Source: Sphingomonas sp.
GTDB taxonomy: Bacteria; Pseudomonadota; Alphaproteobacteria; Sphingomonadales; Sphingomonadaceae
DNA: 64,000 nt
NCBI RefSeq assembly: GCF_017745215.1
Contig: NZ_JAGHZV010000013.1
Span: 89,887-153,886, forward strand
Reading direction: 5' to 3'
The translations under genes and the position numbers were made by a program. Each line of letters opens with the position of its first letter. The first letter of the stretch is position 1. This document shows, piece after piece, positions 8,319 to 18,224 of the stretch. Under the pieces are notes generated by a model, which saw nothing but the letters and a program-made list of their open reading frames with translations, was not told the origin of the DNA and searched no databases.

Positions 8319-9716
8319 ATGAACGCCATCACGCGCAGCCCCGGCTTCCGGCTGATCCTCGCGGGCATTCCCGCGATGATGCTCGCGGTGCCGCTCTTCA
8401 TGCTCTACCTCCTCGTCTACGATCGCGAGAACCAGGCCGAGACCGCGCGCGCGTCGATCGCGCAAGGCTGGGGCGGGCCGCAGCGGCTCGCCGGGCCGGT
8501 GCTCGTGCTCCCCTACAAGGTGCAGACCAGCGAGACCGTCCAGGTCAACGGCAAGGCCGAGACGCGCACCAAGGAGGAATGGGACGAGCTCTACCTCGCC
8601 CCCGAGGCGCTGTCGCTCGACACGCGCGTCGCGCCCGAGCGCCGGCGCCGGTCGATCCACGAGACCGTGGTCTATTCGGCCGAGGTCCGCGGCGCGGCGC
8701 GCTACCGCCTTCCCGCCGATCTCGCACGGCTCAACCTCAAGCCCGAGCAGATCGCCTTCGACCGCGCCGAGCTGCGCTTCGGCGTCTCCGATCCGCGCGG
8801 GCTGCGCGCCGGGAGCAGCGTGACGGTCGGCGGCACGACGCTCGCGCCGCAGCCCGGGAACGGCCTCGCCGCGACCGGCGGTGCGGGCTTCTTCGTGCCG
8901 GTCGACGCGACGTCGCTCCAGGCCGCGCCGCTCGCCGCAAGCTTCGCCTTCGGGGTGCGCGGCCATGCCCAGCTCAGCCTGATGCCGCGCGCCGGCCAGA
9001 CCGAGTGGAAGCTGACCTCGCCCTGGCCGCACCCGAGCTTCGTCGGCGCCTTCCTGCCCGATGCGCGCCAGGTCTCGGCGCAGGGCTTCACCGCGACCTA
9101 CCGGATCAGCAACCTCGCGCTAGGGGCCACCTTGCTCGCGCGCACCGACCTCGAGGCGCCGGCCGCGGCAGTGATCGCGACCAACCCCTATGCGCTCGTC
9201 CGCGGCCCTGACGCCCGTGAGAGCACGACGCCCGAGGCTGCCGTTCAGCTCGTCCAGCCGGTCGACGTCTATGCGCAGATCAACCGCTCGGTGAAATACG
9301 GCTTCCTGTTCATCGCCTTCACCTTCCTCGCCTTCCTGATGTTCGACGTGATCGGCGGGCGGCGCGTCTCGCCGGTCGAGTATCTGCTCGTCGGCGCGGG
9401 GCTGGTGCTGTTCTTCGTGATGCTGCTCGCCTTCGCCGAAGTGATGGGGTTCCTCGTCGCCTATCTCGCCGCCTCGGGCGCGATCGTCGGGCTGCTGACC
9501 GCCTATTCGGCGGCGGTGCTCGGCAGTTGGGCGCGCGCGCTGCTGATCGCGGCGCTGCTCGTCGCGCTCTATGCGACGATGTACGTGCTGCTCAGCCTCG
9601 AGGATTATGCGCTGCTCGTGGGCTCGCTGCTGCTCTTCGCGGCGCTGGCCGCGGTGATGTTCCTCACCCGCAACCTCGAATGGGGCCGCGGCGGGGAAAC
9701 GGTGGCCGAGGCCTGA
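8319..9716 (+). CDS. creD: Inner-membrane protein CreD
   Basis: A 465-residue protein of the CreD family, which is linked to envelope integrity and, in gammaproteobacteria, to the CreBC two-component system. It has one N-terminal transmembrane helix (about 12-30), a large periplasmic region containing WGGPQRLAGPVLVLPY, and a C-terminal bundle of about six helices from residue 327 onward. The block SVKYGFLFIAFTFLAFLMFD is a strong family marker. No creBC-like genes are nearby, so the controlling signal in this organism is unknown. Length is close to the family norm. Confidence 0.9.
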   Translation: MNAITRSPGFRLILAGIPAMMLAVPLFMLYLLVYDRENQAETARASIAQGWGGPQRLAGPVLVLPYKVQTSETVQVNGKAETRTKEEWDELYLAPEALSLDTRVAPERRRRSIHETVVYSAEVRGAARYRLPADLARLNLKPEQIAFDRAELRFGVSDPRGLRAGSSVTVGGTTLAPQPGNGLAATGGAGFFVPVDATSLQAAPLAASFAFGVRGHAQLSLMPRAGQTEWKLTSPWPHPSFVGAFLPDARQVSAQGFTATYRISNLALGATLLARTDLEAPAAAVIATNPYALVRGPDARESTTPEAAVQLVQPVDVYAQINRSVKYGFLFIAFTFLAFLMFDVIGGRRVSPVEYLLVGAGLVLFFVMLLAFAEVMGFLVAYLAASGAIVGLLTAYSAAVLGSWARALLIAALLVALYATMYVLLSLEDYALLVGSLLLFAALAAVMFLTRNLEWGRGGETVAEA

Positions 9717-9795
9717 GGTTCGGGCCGCGCGCGGGGCGGGACGAGCCGGTGCCGCGCGCGTTGGCGGCCCCGGCGGCCCGGCCTAGGATCGCGCG

Positions 9796-10734
9796 ATGCC
9801 GAAGCGCCCGCTCCTCGCGCTCGCCCTGCTCCCGCTGCTCGCCGCGGCGGGGCCCGATCGCGCGCCGAAGCTGATCCCAGGCGGGATCGACCAGGCCGAG
9901 CCCGACGGCAACACGATCGTGCTCGAGGATGCCGGCGGGCTGGTCGTCGTCGACACCGGCCGGCACAAGGAACACCGGGCCAGGATCCTCGCCTATGCCC
10001 GCGAGCGCGGGCTGCCGATCCGCTATATCGTCAATACCCACTGGCACCTCGACCACAGCGGCGGCAACCAGGAGCTGCGCGAGGCCTATCCCGCCGCGAA
10101 GATCGTCACCGGCAGGGCGGTGTACGGCGCGATCGACGGCTTCCTCGCGCGCAACCTCGAGCGCGCCAAGGCCCGCTACGCCGATCCCGCCACGCCCGCC
10201 GACCAGAAGGCCTCCATCGCGCTGTTCCTCGAAGCGATGGACCATCGGAAGGACCTGCTCCCCGACGTGCCCGTCACCGGCACGATGAAGCTCGGCCGGC
10301 TCGAGCTCCACCTCGCCGACCACGCCGCGACCGCAGGCGACACCTGGCTCTACGACTCGGCGTCGGACACGCTGGTGAGCGGCGACCTGGTCGTGCTCCC
10401 CGTCCCCTATTTCGACACCGCCTGCGCCGAGGGCTGGCGCCGCTCGCTCGACACGATCGCCGGGCACCGTTTCACGGCCTTGATCCCGGGCCACGGCCCC
10501 GCGCTCAGCCGCGCGCAGTTCGAGACGTACCGGATCGCCTTCGGCCGCCTCGTCGACTGCGCGGAGAGCAGCGCGCCCGCGCGGGCCTGCATCGAAGGTT
10601 GGCAGAAGGACGCCGCGCCGTTCCTCACCGACCCGAAGGACCGCGACTATGCGGCGCAGGCGATCGCCTATTACCTCGACAACAGCCTGCGCGCGCCCGG
10701 CAGGCAGGCGGCGCTTTGCGGCACTGCGGGATAG
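9796..10734 (+). CDS. Secreted MBL-fold metallo-hydrolase
   Basis: A 312-residue metallo-beta-lactamase-fold protein with a signal peptide (MPKRPLLALALLPLLAAAG). The metal motif THWHLDHSGGN (HxHxDH) is intact; later His residues in LADHAATAGD and LIPGHGPAL would complete the site. Such proteins hydrolyse thioesters, lactones or other small substrates; beta-lactam hydrolysis cannot be claimed. It sits 56 nt before sdhB, and nothing links it to complex II. Confidence 0.87.
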   Translation: MPKRPLLALALLPLLAAAGPDRAPKLIPGGIDQAEPDGNTIVLEDAGGLVVVDTGRHKEHRARILAYARERGLPIRYIVNTHWHLDHSGGNQELREAYPAAKIVTGRAVYGAIDGFLARNLERAKARYADPATPADQKASIALFLEAMDHRKDLLPDVPVTGTMKLGRLELHLADHAATAGDTWLYDSASDTLVSGDLVVLPVPYFDTACAEGWRRSLDTIAGHRFTALIPGHGPALSRAQFETYRIAFGRLVDCAESSAPARACIEGWQKDAAPFLTDPKDRDYAAQAIAYYLDNSLRAPGRQAALCGTAG

Positions 10735-10790
10735 GAGGTTGAGCCGAAGGGCCGGATTGGCTATCGCGCGCCAGAACAAAGGATCGCACG

Positions 10791-11570
10791 ATGGCAGAAT
10801 TCCTCCTTCCCAAGAACAGCCGCGTCACCAAGGGAAAGGAGCACAAGGCGCCCGGCGCGACGCGCATCCGCAAGTTCAAGATCTACCGCTACGACCCCGA
10901 CAGCGGCGCCAACCCGCGCTACGACAGCTATGAGGTCGACCTCGACCATTGCGGCCCGATGGTCCTCGACGCGCTGATCAAGATCAAGTCCGAGATCGAT
11001 CCCACGCTCACCTTCCGCCGCTCGTGCCGCGAAGGGATCTGCGGGTCCTGCTCGATGAACATCGACGGCAAGAACGGCCTCGCCTGCACCACCGCGATCG
11101 AGGATGTGAAGGGCGAGATCCGCATCACGCCGCTGCCGCACATGGAAGTGATCAAGGACCTCGTCCCCGATTTCACGCACTTCTATGCGCAATATGCTTC
11201 GATCAAGCCCTGGCTCCAGACCGTGTCGACCACGCCGGCGGGCAAGGAGCGGCTGCAGAGCCCGAAGGAGCGCGAGAAGCTCGACGGGCTCTACGAGTGC
11301 ATCCTCTGCGCCTGCTGCTCGACCTCGTGCCCGAGCTATTGGTGGAATTCGGACCGCTTCCTGGGACCCGCGATCCTGCTCCAGGCCTATCGCTGGCTTG
11401 CCGACAGCCGCGACGAGATGACCGGCGAGCGGCTCGACAATCTCGAGGATCCGTTCCGCCTCTATCGCTGCCACACGATCATGAACTGCGCGAACGCCTG
11501 CCCCAAGGGCCTGAACCCCGCCAAGGCGATCGCCGAGATCAAGAAGATGGAAGCCGAGCGCACCGTCTGA
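10791..11570 (+). CDS. sdhB: Succinate dehydrogenase iron-sulfur subunit
   Basis: The 259-residue electron-transfer subunit of complex II. The [2Fe-2S] ligands are Cys79, Cys84, Cys87 and Cys99 ([13 protein letters not shown], then GLACTT). The [4Fe-4S] and [3Fe-4S] ligands lie in [17 protein letters not shown] and [17 protein letters not shown]. Everything needed for function is present. Unusually, it is not adjacent to sdhA; about 8.4 kb and seven or eight unrelated genes intervene, so it needs its own promoter. A thioesterase gene starts 7 nt after its stop. Confidence 0.98.
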   Translation: MAEFLLPKNSRVTKGKEHKAPGATRIRKFKIYRYDPDSGANPRYDSYEVDLDHCGPMVLDALIKIKSEIDPTLTFRRSCREGICGSCSMNIDGKNGLACTTAIEDVKGEIRITPLPHMEVIKDLVPDFTHFYAQYASIKPWLQTVSTTPAGKERLQSPKEREKLDGLYECILCACCSTSCPSYWWNSDRFLGPAILLQAYRWLADSRDEMTGERLDNLEDPFRLYRCHTIMNCANACPKGLNPAKAIAEIKKMEAERTV

Positions 11571-11577
11571 CCCCGGC

Positions 11578-12024
11578 GTGAGCGACTCGCTGCCCTTCAT
11601 CTTCGAGGACGATCCCGCCTTCCCCGGCTGGAAACGCTGGGAGCTGCCGGACCCCGCGAAGTTCAATGCCTTCCTCGGCGCGATGCATGTGCGCGTCGAG
11701 GGCGGCGTCGCGCGCGTGCGGATGGTGCCCGAGGAGCGCCACACCAATTTGCGCAACCACGTCCATGGCGGCGCGCTGCTCGGCTTCATGGACTGCGCGC
11801 TGTTCGGCGCGGCGCGCGGGTTCGACGTGCTGACCGCGGGCGGTGCCTCGACGCTCGACCTTTCCGCGCAGTTCATCACCGGCGCCGAGCCCGGCACGCC
11901 GCTCGAGGCCAGGGTCGAGCTGCTGCGCGAGACCGGCCGGCTGCTGTTCATGCGCGGGCTGGTGACTCAGGATGAGACCATAATAGCGAGCTTCACCGGG
12001 ACCGTGCGAAAGGCTTCGGCATGA
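11578..12024 (+). CDS. PaaI-family hotdog thioesterase
   Basis: A 148-residue single hotdog domain. The active-site motif NHVHGGALLGFMD (His-Gly-Gly followed by Asp) is the PaaI/YbgC-2 type signature for acyl-CoA thioesterases. The start is GTG at 11578, 7 nt after sdhB, and the stop overlaps the zapE start (ATGA), so sdhB, this gene and zapE may be co-transcribed. Substrate unknown. Confidence 0.85.
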   Translation: MSDSLPFIFEDDPAFPGWKRWELPDPAKFNAFLGAMHVRVEGGVARVRMVPEERHTNLRNHVHGGALLGFMDCALFGAARGFDVLTAGGASTLDLSAQFITGAEPGTPLEARVELLRETGRLLFMRGLVTQDETIIASFTGTVRKASA

Positions 12025-13139
12025 CCCGGGTCCTCGAACGCTACCAGCAACTCGTCGCCGCCGGCGAGCTCCGTCCCGACGGCGCGCAGGCCGATGTCGC
12101 GCGCCGGCTCGAGCGGCTCTCGCACGATCTCGAGGCGGGCCCGCGCGTCGGCAGCGTGCTGTGGCGGCTCTCCGGCAAGAAGCCACAGGCGCCGCGCGGC
12201 ATCTACATGTGGGGCGGCGTCGGCCGCGGCAAGTCGATGCTGATGGACCTGTTCTTCGAGACGCTGAAGATCAAGCGCAAGCGCCGCGTCCATTTCCACG
12301 AGTTCATGCTCGAGGTGCACGACCGGCTCGAGGCGCTGCGCAAGCGCGACATCGCCGATCCGGTCATCGTCGTGGCGCGCGAGATGGCCGGCGACCTGCG
12401 CCTGCTCGCCTTCGACGAGCTGGTGGTCAACAACCCCGCCGACGCGATGATCCTCTCGCGGCTGTTCACCGAGATGATGAGCCAGGGCGTGGCGATGGTC
12501 GCCACCTCCAACCGCCCGCCGCGCGACCTCTACAAGGACGGGATCAACCGCTCGCTGTTCCTGCCCTTCATCTTCCTGATCGAGGAGCGGATGGAAATCC
12601 ATGCGCTCAACGGCCCGACCGACTATCGGCTCGATCGCCTGGGCAGCATGGACACCTGGCTCGTTCCCAACGGCGCCGAGGCGACCGCGGAATTGTCGAA
12701 GGCCTTCTTCCGCCTGACCGACTATCCGGTCGAGGATCGCGCCAAGGTTCCGGCCTGCGACATCCCCGTCCATGGCGGGCGCGAGATGCACGTGCCCAAA
12801 TGCCTGAAGGGCGTGGCGGTCTTCTCGTTCAAGCGGCTGTGCGGCGAGGCGCGCGGCGCCGCCGATTATCTCGCGATCGCGCGGCGCTTCCACACCGTGA
12901 TCATCGTCGGCATCCCCCGCCTCGGCCCCGAGAACCGCAACGAAGCGGCGCGCTTCGTCACGCTGATCGACGCGCTCTACGAGAACAAGGTCAAGCTGCT
13001 CGCCTCGGCCGATGCGCTGCCCGACGACCTCTACCTTTCCGGCGACGGCGCCTTCGAGTTCGAGCGCACCGCGTCGCGATTGCACGAGATGCAGTCGAAG
13101 GATTATCTCGCGCAGGGGCATGGCGGCACCGCCGATTGA
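12021..13139 (+). CDS. zapE: Cell division protein ZapE (AFG1-like ATPase)
   Basis: A 372-residue P-loop ATPase. Walker A is GGVGRGKSMLMD (about residues 71-82) and Walker B is LRLLAFDEL (about 129-137). The motif HFHEFMLEVH after Walker A is characteristic. ZapE contacts the Z ring and helps constriction in Escherichia coli; mitochondrial AFG1/LACE1 homologues act in protein quality control. The Walker B neighbour is DELVVNN rather than the more usual DEFxVTD, a mild variation. Co-occurrence with sdhB is common in alphaproteobacteria. Confidence 0.93.
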   Translation: MTRVLERYQQLVAAGELRPDGAQADVARRLERLSHDLEAGPRVGSVLWRLSGKKPQAPRGIYMWGGVGRGKSMLMDLFFETLKIKRKRRVHFHEFMLEVHDRLEALRKRDIADPVIVVAREMAGDLRLLAFDELVVNNPADAMILSRLFTEMMSQGVAMVATSNRPPRDLYKDGINRSLFLPFIFLIEERMEIHALNGPTDYRLDRLGSMDTWLVPNGAEATAELSKAFFRLTDYPVEDRAKVPACDIPVHGGREMHVPKCLKGVAVFSFKRLCGEARGAADYLAIARRFHTVIIVGIPRLGPENRNEAARFVTLIDALYENKVKLLASADALPDDLYLSGDGAFEFERTASRLHEMQSKDYLAQGHGGTAD

Positions 13140-13161
13140 CGGTCTATAGACTCTCCCGACA

Positions 13162-13179
13162 GCGGTGTCCGAACACCGC
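13162..13179. promoter_or_regulatory. Palindrome upstream of the GH2 gene, possible operator
   Basis: GCGGTGT-CCGA-ACACCGC is a perfect 7-bp inverted repeat 19 nt before the ATG, just after a TATAGA (13145-13150) that could be a -10 box. The central CG and spacing fit a LacI-type operator, but a 5' UTR hairpin is equally possible. Confidence 0.4.
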
Positions 13180-13198
13180 GCGAGGCAGGGAGAGCGCG

Positions 13199-15046
13199 AT
13201 GCGGCGGCTGATTTCGAGGATTGGACTGATGCTGGCCGCGCTCCTCGCCCAGCCGGCGGCGGCGCAAGTGCTTGCCGCGGCGGACATGCGGCCCTCGCTC
13301 AGCCTCGACGGCGCCTGGCACTGGTCGGTCGACCCCTTCCGCGACGGCATGGCCGGCTTCCATGGCGGCCCGCCGGGGCCGAGCACGCGGCGCTATGCCG
13401 ACATCGACGTCGCCGACACCGAGGCCAAGGACCCGACCGCGCTGTTCGAGTTCGACCTCCAGCGCTCGCCCGTCGCGCACCTGCCGGGCAGCTGGATCGG
13501 CCATGCGCCGGAGATGCGCTATTACAACGGCCTCGTCTGGTACCAGCGCAGCATCACCCTGCCCGCGCGCTGGCGCTCGACCGCCAAGCGCTTCTTCCTG
13601 CGCTTCGGTGCGGCGGACTATGCCGCGAGCGTGTGGATGAACGGCAAGAAGCTCGGCGAGCATCGCGGCGGCTTCACGCCCTTCGCCTTCGAAGTCACCG
13701 ACGTGCTGCGCGGCGGCGACAACCAGATCACCGTCGGCGTCGATTCGACGCGCACCCCCGACGACGTGCCGCCGCCGGTGACCGACTGGGAGAATTACGG
13801 CGGCATCACGCGATCGGTGACGCTGATCGGCGTGCCCGAGACCTATGTCGACGACGCCTGGGTACGCCTCACCCGCGACGGCCGGATCGCCGCGACCGTC
13901 CACCTCGACGGACCGGCGCGCGAACAGCCGGTGACGGTGCGCATCCCCGCGCTGGGTTTCGCGCTGACGGGCAAGGCCGATGCCGATGGCAATTGGACGG
14001 GCACCGTCGCGGCGCCCAAGGGGCTGCAACGCTGGTCGCCCGAGACGCCGAAGCTCTACGACGTCGAGATCGCCGCCGGCGAGGATTTGCTGCGCGACCG
14101 CATCGGCTTCCGCACGGTCGAAGTGCGCGGCGCCGACATCCTCCTGAACGGCAAGCCGATCTTCCTGCGCGGCATTTCGGTGCACGGCGAGGAGCTCGGC
14201 GCGAACCCGGTGCGCGACATCAGCCCCGCCGCGGCGCGCGCGCTGCTGAGCGAAGTGAAGGTCGGGCTCCACGGCAATTTCGTGCGCCTCGCGCATTATC
14301 CGCATCCCGAGACGATGACGCGGATGGCCGACGAGCTCGGGCTGCTCGTGTGGAGCGAGGTGCCGGTCTATTGGCTGGTCAACTGGGAGAATCCCAGGAC
14401 GCTCGCCGACGCGCGCAACATGGTGCGCGAGGAGATCCAGCGCGACCGCAACCGCGCCTCGATCATCCTGTGGAGCGTCGCCAACGAGACGCCGGTGAGC
14501 GATGCCCGCAACGCCTTCCTGCGCACGCTGATCGGCGACGTCCGCCGCCTCGACGACAGCCGGCTGGTGACCGCAGCGCTGCTCGCGGACCGCAAGGGGA
14601 TGGTCCAGACGATCGCCGATCCGCTCGCCGCCGACCTCGATGTGATGGCGGTCAACAGCTACAACGGCTGGTACACGCCCGATGCGCTCGCCGACGTGCC
14701 CAATATCGAATGGCGGTCGCCGCCGGGGGTGACCAAGCCGCTGGTCTTCTCCGAGTTCGGCGCCGAGGCGCTGGCGGGGAACCACGACCTGGGCGCCACG
14801 CCGCACAAGTTCAGCGAGGAATATCAGGCGGCCTATTATCGCGCGACGCTGGCGATGGCGGCGAAGGTACCGAACCTGCGCGGCATGAGCCCCTGGCTGC
14901 TCAAGGACTTCCGCTCGCCGCGCCGCCAGCATCCGGTGTGGCAGCAGGGCTGGAACCGCAAGGGGCTGATCTCCGAGACGGGCCAGCGCAAGGCGGCGTT
15001 CTTCGTGCTGGCGGAGGCGTATCAGGCGCGGGAGGGGGCGAAGTAG
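13199..15046 (+). CDS. Secreted family 2 glycoside hydrolase, beta-glucuronidase-like
   Basis: About 615 residues with a signal peptide (ends AQPAAAQ). Order of domains: N-terminal jelly-roll sugar-binding domain (about 35-215), immunoglobulin-like domain (about 215-310), then a TIM barrel. Acid/base Glu430 lies in WSVANETPVS and the nucleophile is Glu519 in VFSEFGAEA; their spacing of 89 is close to the 91 of Escherichia coli UidA. It should cleave a beta-glycoside in the periplasm or outside. The exact sugar (glucuronide, galactoside or mannoside) cannot be fixed. The ATG at 13199 is chosen because it begins the signal peptide; the open frame extends far upstream but only as shadow of zapE. 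Confidence 0.88.
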   Translation: MRRLISRIGLMLAALLAQPAAAQVLAAADMRPSLSLDGAWHWSVDPFRDGMAGFHGGPPGPSTRRYADIDVADTEAKDPTALFEFDLQRSPVAHLPGSWIGHAPEMRYYNGLVWYQRSITLPARWRSTAKRFFLRFGAADYAASVWMNGKKLGEHRGGFTPFAFEVTDVLRGGDNQITVGVDSTRTPDDVPPPVTDWENYGGITRSVTLIGVPETYVDDAWVRLTRDGRIAATVHLDGPAREQPVTVRIPALGFALTGKADADGNWTGTVAAPKGLQRWSPETPKLYDVEIAAGEDLLRDRIGFRTVEVRGADILLNGKPIFLRGISVHGEELGANPVRDISPAAARALLSEVKVGLHGNFVRLAHYPHPETMTRMADELGLLVWSEVPVYWLVNWENPRTLADARNMVREEIQRDRNRASIILWSVANETPVSDARNAFLRTLIGDVRRLDDSRLVTAALLADRKGMVQTIADPLAADLDVMAVNSYNGWYTPDALADVPNIEWRSPPGVTKPLVFSEFGAEALAGNHDLGATPHKFSEEYQAAYYRATLAMAAKVPNLRGMSPWLLKDFRSPRRQHPVWQQGWNRKGLISETGQRKAAFFVLAEAYQAREGAK

Positions 15047-15066
15047 GCCGGTCGCCCTCCACTACA

Positions 15067-15149
15067 CCGTCATCCCGGCGAAAGCCGGGACCCAGGGTCA
15101 CGGGCGATACGGCTTGCTGCCCTGGGTCCCGGCTTTCGCCGGGATGACG
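15067..15149. repeat. Paired CCGTCATCCCGG intergenic repeat (copy 2)
   Basis: Same family as the repeat at 8078: inverted arms CCGTCATCCCGGCGAAAGCC with CCCAGGG extensions around the loop TCACGGGCGATACGGCTTGCTG. It lies 20 nt after the GH2 gene and could help terminate it. Confidence 0.9.
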
Positions 15150-15254
15150 ATTGTTGGAGAGCGGCAGCCCTTCTGTTTCGGCCTCGGCCAACCCTGTGCT
15201 ATCCCCCACCCGACGCCGCGCAAGGGGTGTGCGGCGCGAGGGAGGGAAGCCGCG

Positions 15255-15581
15255 ATGATCGTCACCACCACCGAGAACGTCCCCGGCCACAGCGTCGTCC
15301 GCACGCTCGGCCAGGTGTTCGGCGTCGTCGTCCGCAGCCGCGGGATCGGCGGCAACATCACCGCCTCGCTGCGCTCGATCGTCGGCGGCGAGATCCCCGA
15401 ATATACCCGCCTCGTCGAGGACGCGCGCCGCCACGCGATCGACCGGATGATCGAGAACGCGCATGCGATGGGCGCCAATGCGATCGTGATGATGCGCTTC
15501 GATTCGGGCGAGATCGCCCAGGCGATGAACGAAGTCGTCGCCTATGGCACCGCCGTGGTGCTCGACCCCGAGCCGCGCTGA
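15255..15581 (+). CDS. YbjQ-family (heavy-metal-binding domain) protein
   Basis: A 108-residue cytoplasmic protein matching the YbjQ/UPF0145 pattern: an opening TTENVPGH, the GVVVRSRGIGGNI strand-turn, GGEIPEYTRLVEDAR, and the near-universal AHAMGANAIVMMRFD. The family forms pentamers; its function is not established. The ATG at 15255 has RBS ggagggaag. The next gene overlaps its stop codon by one base (TGATG). Confidence 0.9.
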   Translation: MIVTTTENVPGHSVVRTLGQVFGVVVRSRGIGGNITASLRSIVGGEIPEYTRLVEDARRHAIDRMIENAHAMGANAIVMMRFDSGEIAQAMNEVVAYGTAVVLDPEPR

Positions 15582-15883
15582 TGCTCCGCAACGTCGTCGC
15601 GGCGCTCTCGATCCTCTGGCTCGCGGGCACGGTGGTCTGGGCGGCGGAGGATCCCGCCGCCTGGCCGATGGTCTGCATGGCCGCGCTGTTCACGGCGGGG
15701 ATCTGGCTCGAGCGCTTCTACTATCGCGGCAGCGCGTCGGGCCGCGGCGGCGGCGCCTGGAGCGAGACCGGCGAGCGCTTCGTCGACACCGAGAGCGGTC
15801 GGATGGTCACCGTATGGTATAATGGCGCGACCGGCGAACGGCGCTATGTCGAGGCGGGCGAAACCCCGCCGGCGAAGACTTAA
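15581..15883 (+). CDS. Small membrane protein of unknown function
   Basis: A 100-residue protein with two hydrophobic helices (about 5-22 and 28-44) followed by a soluble tail rich in Gly, Thr and Tyr. I do not recognise the family. Its ATG overlaps the stop of the YbjQ-type gene, so the two are translated together and may act together at the membrane. It ends six nucleotides before a Fur-like palindrome that lies upstream of mdh. Confidence 0.75.
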   Translation: MLRNVVAALSILWLAGTVVWAAEDPAAWPMVCMAALFTAGIWLERFYYRGSASGRGGGAWSETGERFVDTESGRMVTVWYNGATGERRYVEAGETPPAKT

Positions 15884-16987
<1,104 letters not shown>

Positions 16988-17109
16988 GGCGAGACGGCGC
17001 CGGAGGACGGCATGGCTTGGGCGATGGCACGGCAGTTGGGACGGTTGGGCGACGGACTCGCGCGATTCCGGGATGAGTCGTCGCTCGGCCCCGACTCTCG
17101 GAGCGTCGC

Positions 17110-17577
17110 ATGCTGATCGTGTCGCTCGCGCTGCTGCTCGCTGCTCCGCAGGATGCGATCGGCGTCCCGGACACGGCGACGGCGCTCGGCTATGTCGGCG
17201 ATTGCCTGACCGCGCTCCGCGCCGACGGCGTCGACCTTGCGAAGATCGAGGCACAGGGCTGGAAGTCGCTCAACGCACGCGACGGCAGCGGCAAGCCGCT
17301 GTCCACCGCGATGTACGGCCGCCAGGGCGACATGAGCTTCCTCGCGGCGACGAAGGACCCCAAGATCAGCTGCGTGGTGCTCACGCCGACCAACGGCATG
17401 GCGAGGGCGGAAGCGCTGCGCGACGCGCTGAACGCGCGGCTGGGCACGAAGCCGAGCGGCACGATCCCGACCAAGCTGGTGTGGACCGCCGAGGGGCGCC
17501 GCGTCGAGCTCAGCCCGATGGGCAAGGCAACCGATCCGAGCGGCGTGAAGATCGAAGTGACGGCGGTGGCGCCGTGA
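17110..17577 (+). CDS. Hypothetical secreted protein
   Basis: A 155-residue protein with a short hydrophobic leader (MLIVSLALLLAAP). No known domain is recognised. Two Cys residues (in GDCLTAL and SCVVLTP) could form a disulfide in the periplasm. Its stop codon overlaps the GTG start of the next gene, so the two are an operon unit inserted between mdh and sucD. Confidence 0.7.
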   Translation: MLIVSLALLLAAPQDAIGVPDTATALGYVGDCLTALRADGVDLAKIEAQGWKSLNARDGSGKPLSTAMYGRQGDMSFLAATKDPKISCVVLTPTNGMARAEALRDALNARLGTKPSGTIPTKLVWTAEGRRVELSPMGKATDPSGVKIEVTAVAP

Positions 17578-18221
17578 ATCGTCGCTTTGCCAGGGCGTTC
17601 GCGTTCGCCGCGCTCGCCGCTGCCGTGCCCACGCCGGCGCTCGCCCAGCACGGCGCGCTGTGGGTCGACGACTATGGCCGGATGATGACGATCGAGTTCG
17701 CAGGCGTCGACGATGCGCTGCCCGCGCCGGCGGATCGCGCACCCGCCGAAATGGCGGCGACGTTCAAGCGGCTCTGCGTCGAGACCGGTGCCGAGCTGGC
17801 GGCGATCGATTCCGCGGCAAGCGCCGCGGGGCTCGAGGCCGTGCCGGTCCAGGTGCCGGCCGCCAAGAAGGCGCCCGCGGCGACGCTGGGCGTCTGGCGC
17901 GCATCGGGCCTGGTCGTCTCGCAGACCGGGGGCGGCACCGTCCCCCAGCCGAAGCAGTGCAATGCCGCCTTCTACGTCGCCTCGCTGCCCGATCGGCCGG
18001 CGGTCGACGAAGCGATGACCGCGGCGTTCGGCCCGCCGGCCAATGCGGCCGAGGCAGTCAGGAAGGGCAAGCCCAACCGAAACTACAAGCCCGGCTGGAC
18101 CGTGACCGGCGCCGACGGGTCCCCATGGACCATCGCGGCGTTCGTCGTGGCCGACAGCCGCTACACGCCCGGCAACCGGGTCCAGATCTCCATTCGCGCC
18201 GCCAAGAAGAAGGCCAACTGA
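17574..18221 (+). CDS. Hypothetical secreted protein
   Basis: A 215-residue protein starting at GTG 17574, with a signal peptide ending in TPALAQ. After it the sequence is Ala-rich with one Cys pair (RLCVETG and QCNAAFY). No family is recognised. It overlaps the preceding secreted protein by 4 nt, and sucD begins 3 nt after its stop, so it is probably co-transcribed with the TCA gene. The start is chosen from the signal peptide; longer in-frame starts exist. Confidence 0.7.
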   Translation: MNRRFARAFAFAALAAAVPTPALAQHGALWVDDYGRMMTIEFAGVDDALPAPADRAPAEMAATFKRLCVETGAELAAIDSAASAAGLEAVPVQVPAAKKAPAATLGVWRASGLVVSQTGGGTVPQPKQCNAAFYVASLPDRPAVDEAMTAAFGPPANAAEAVRKGKPNRNYKPGWTVTGADGSPWTIAAFVVADSRYTPGNRVQISIRAAKKKAN

Positions 18222-18224
18222 CTC

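Noticed and set aside
12161..13198. Extension of the GH2 frame 346 codons upstream
   Set aside because: This part is the wrong frame of zapE; the signal peptide starts at 13199.
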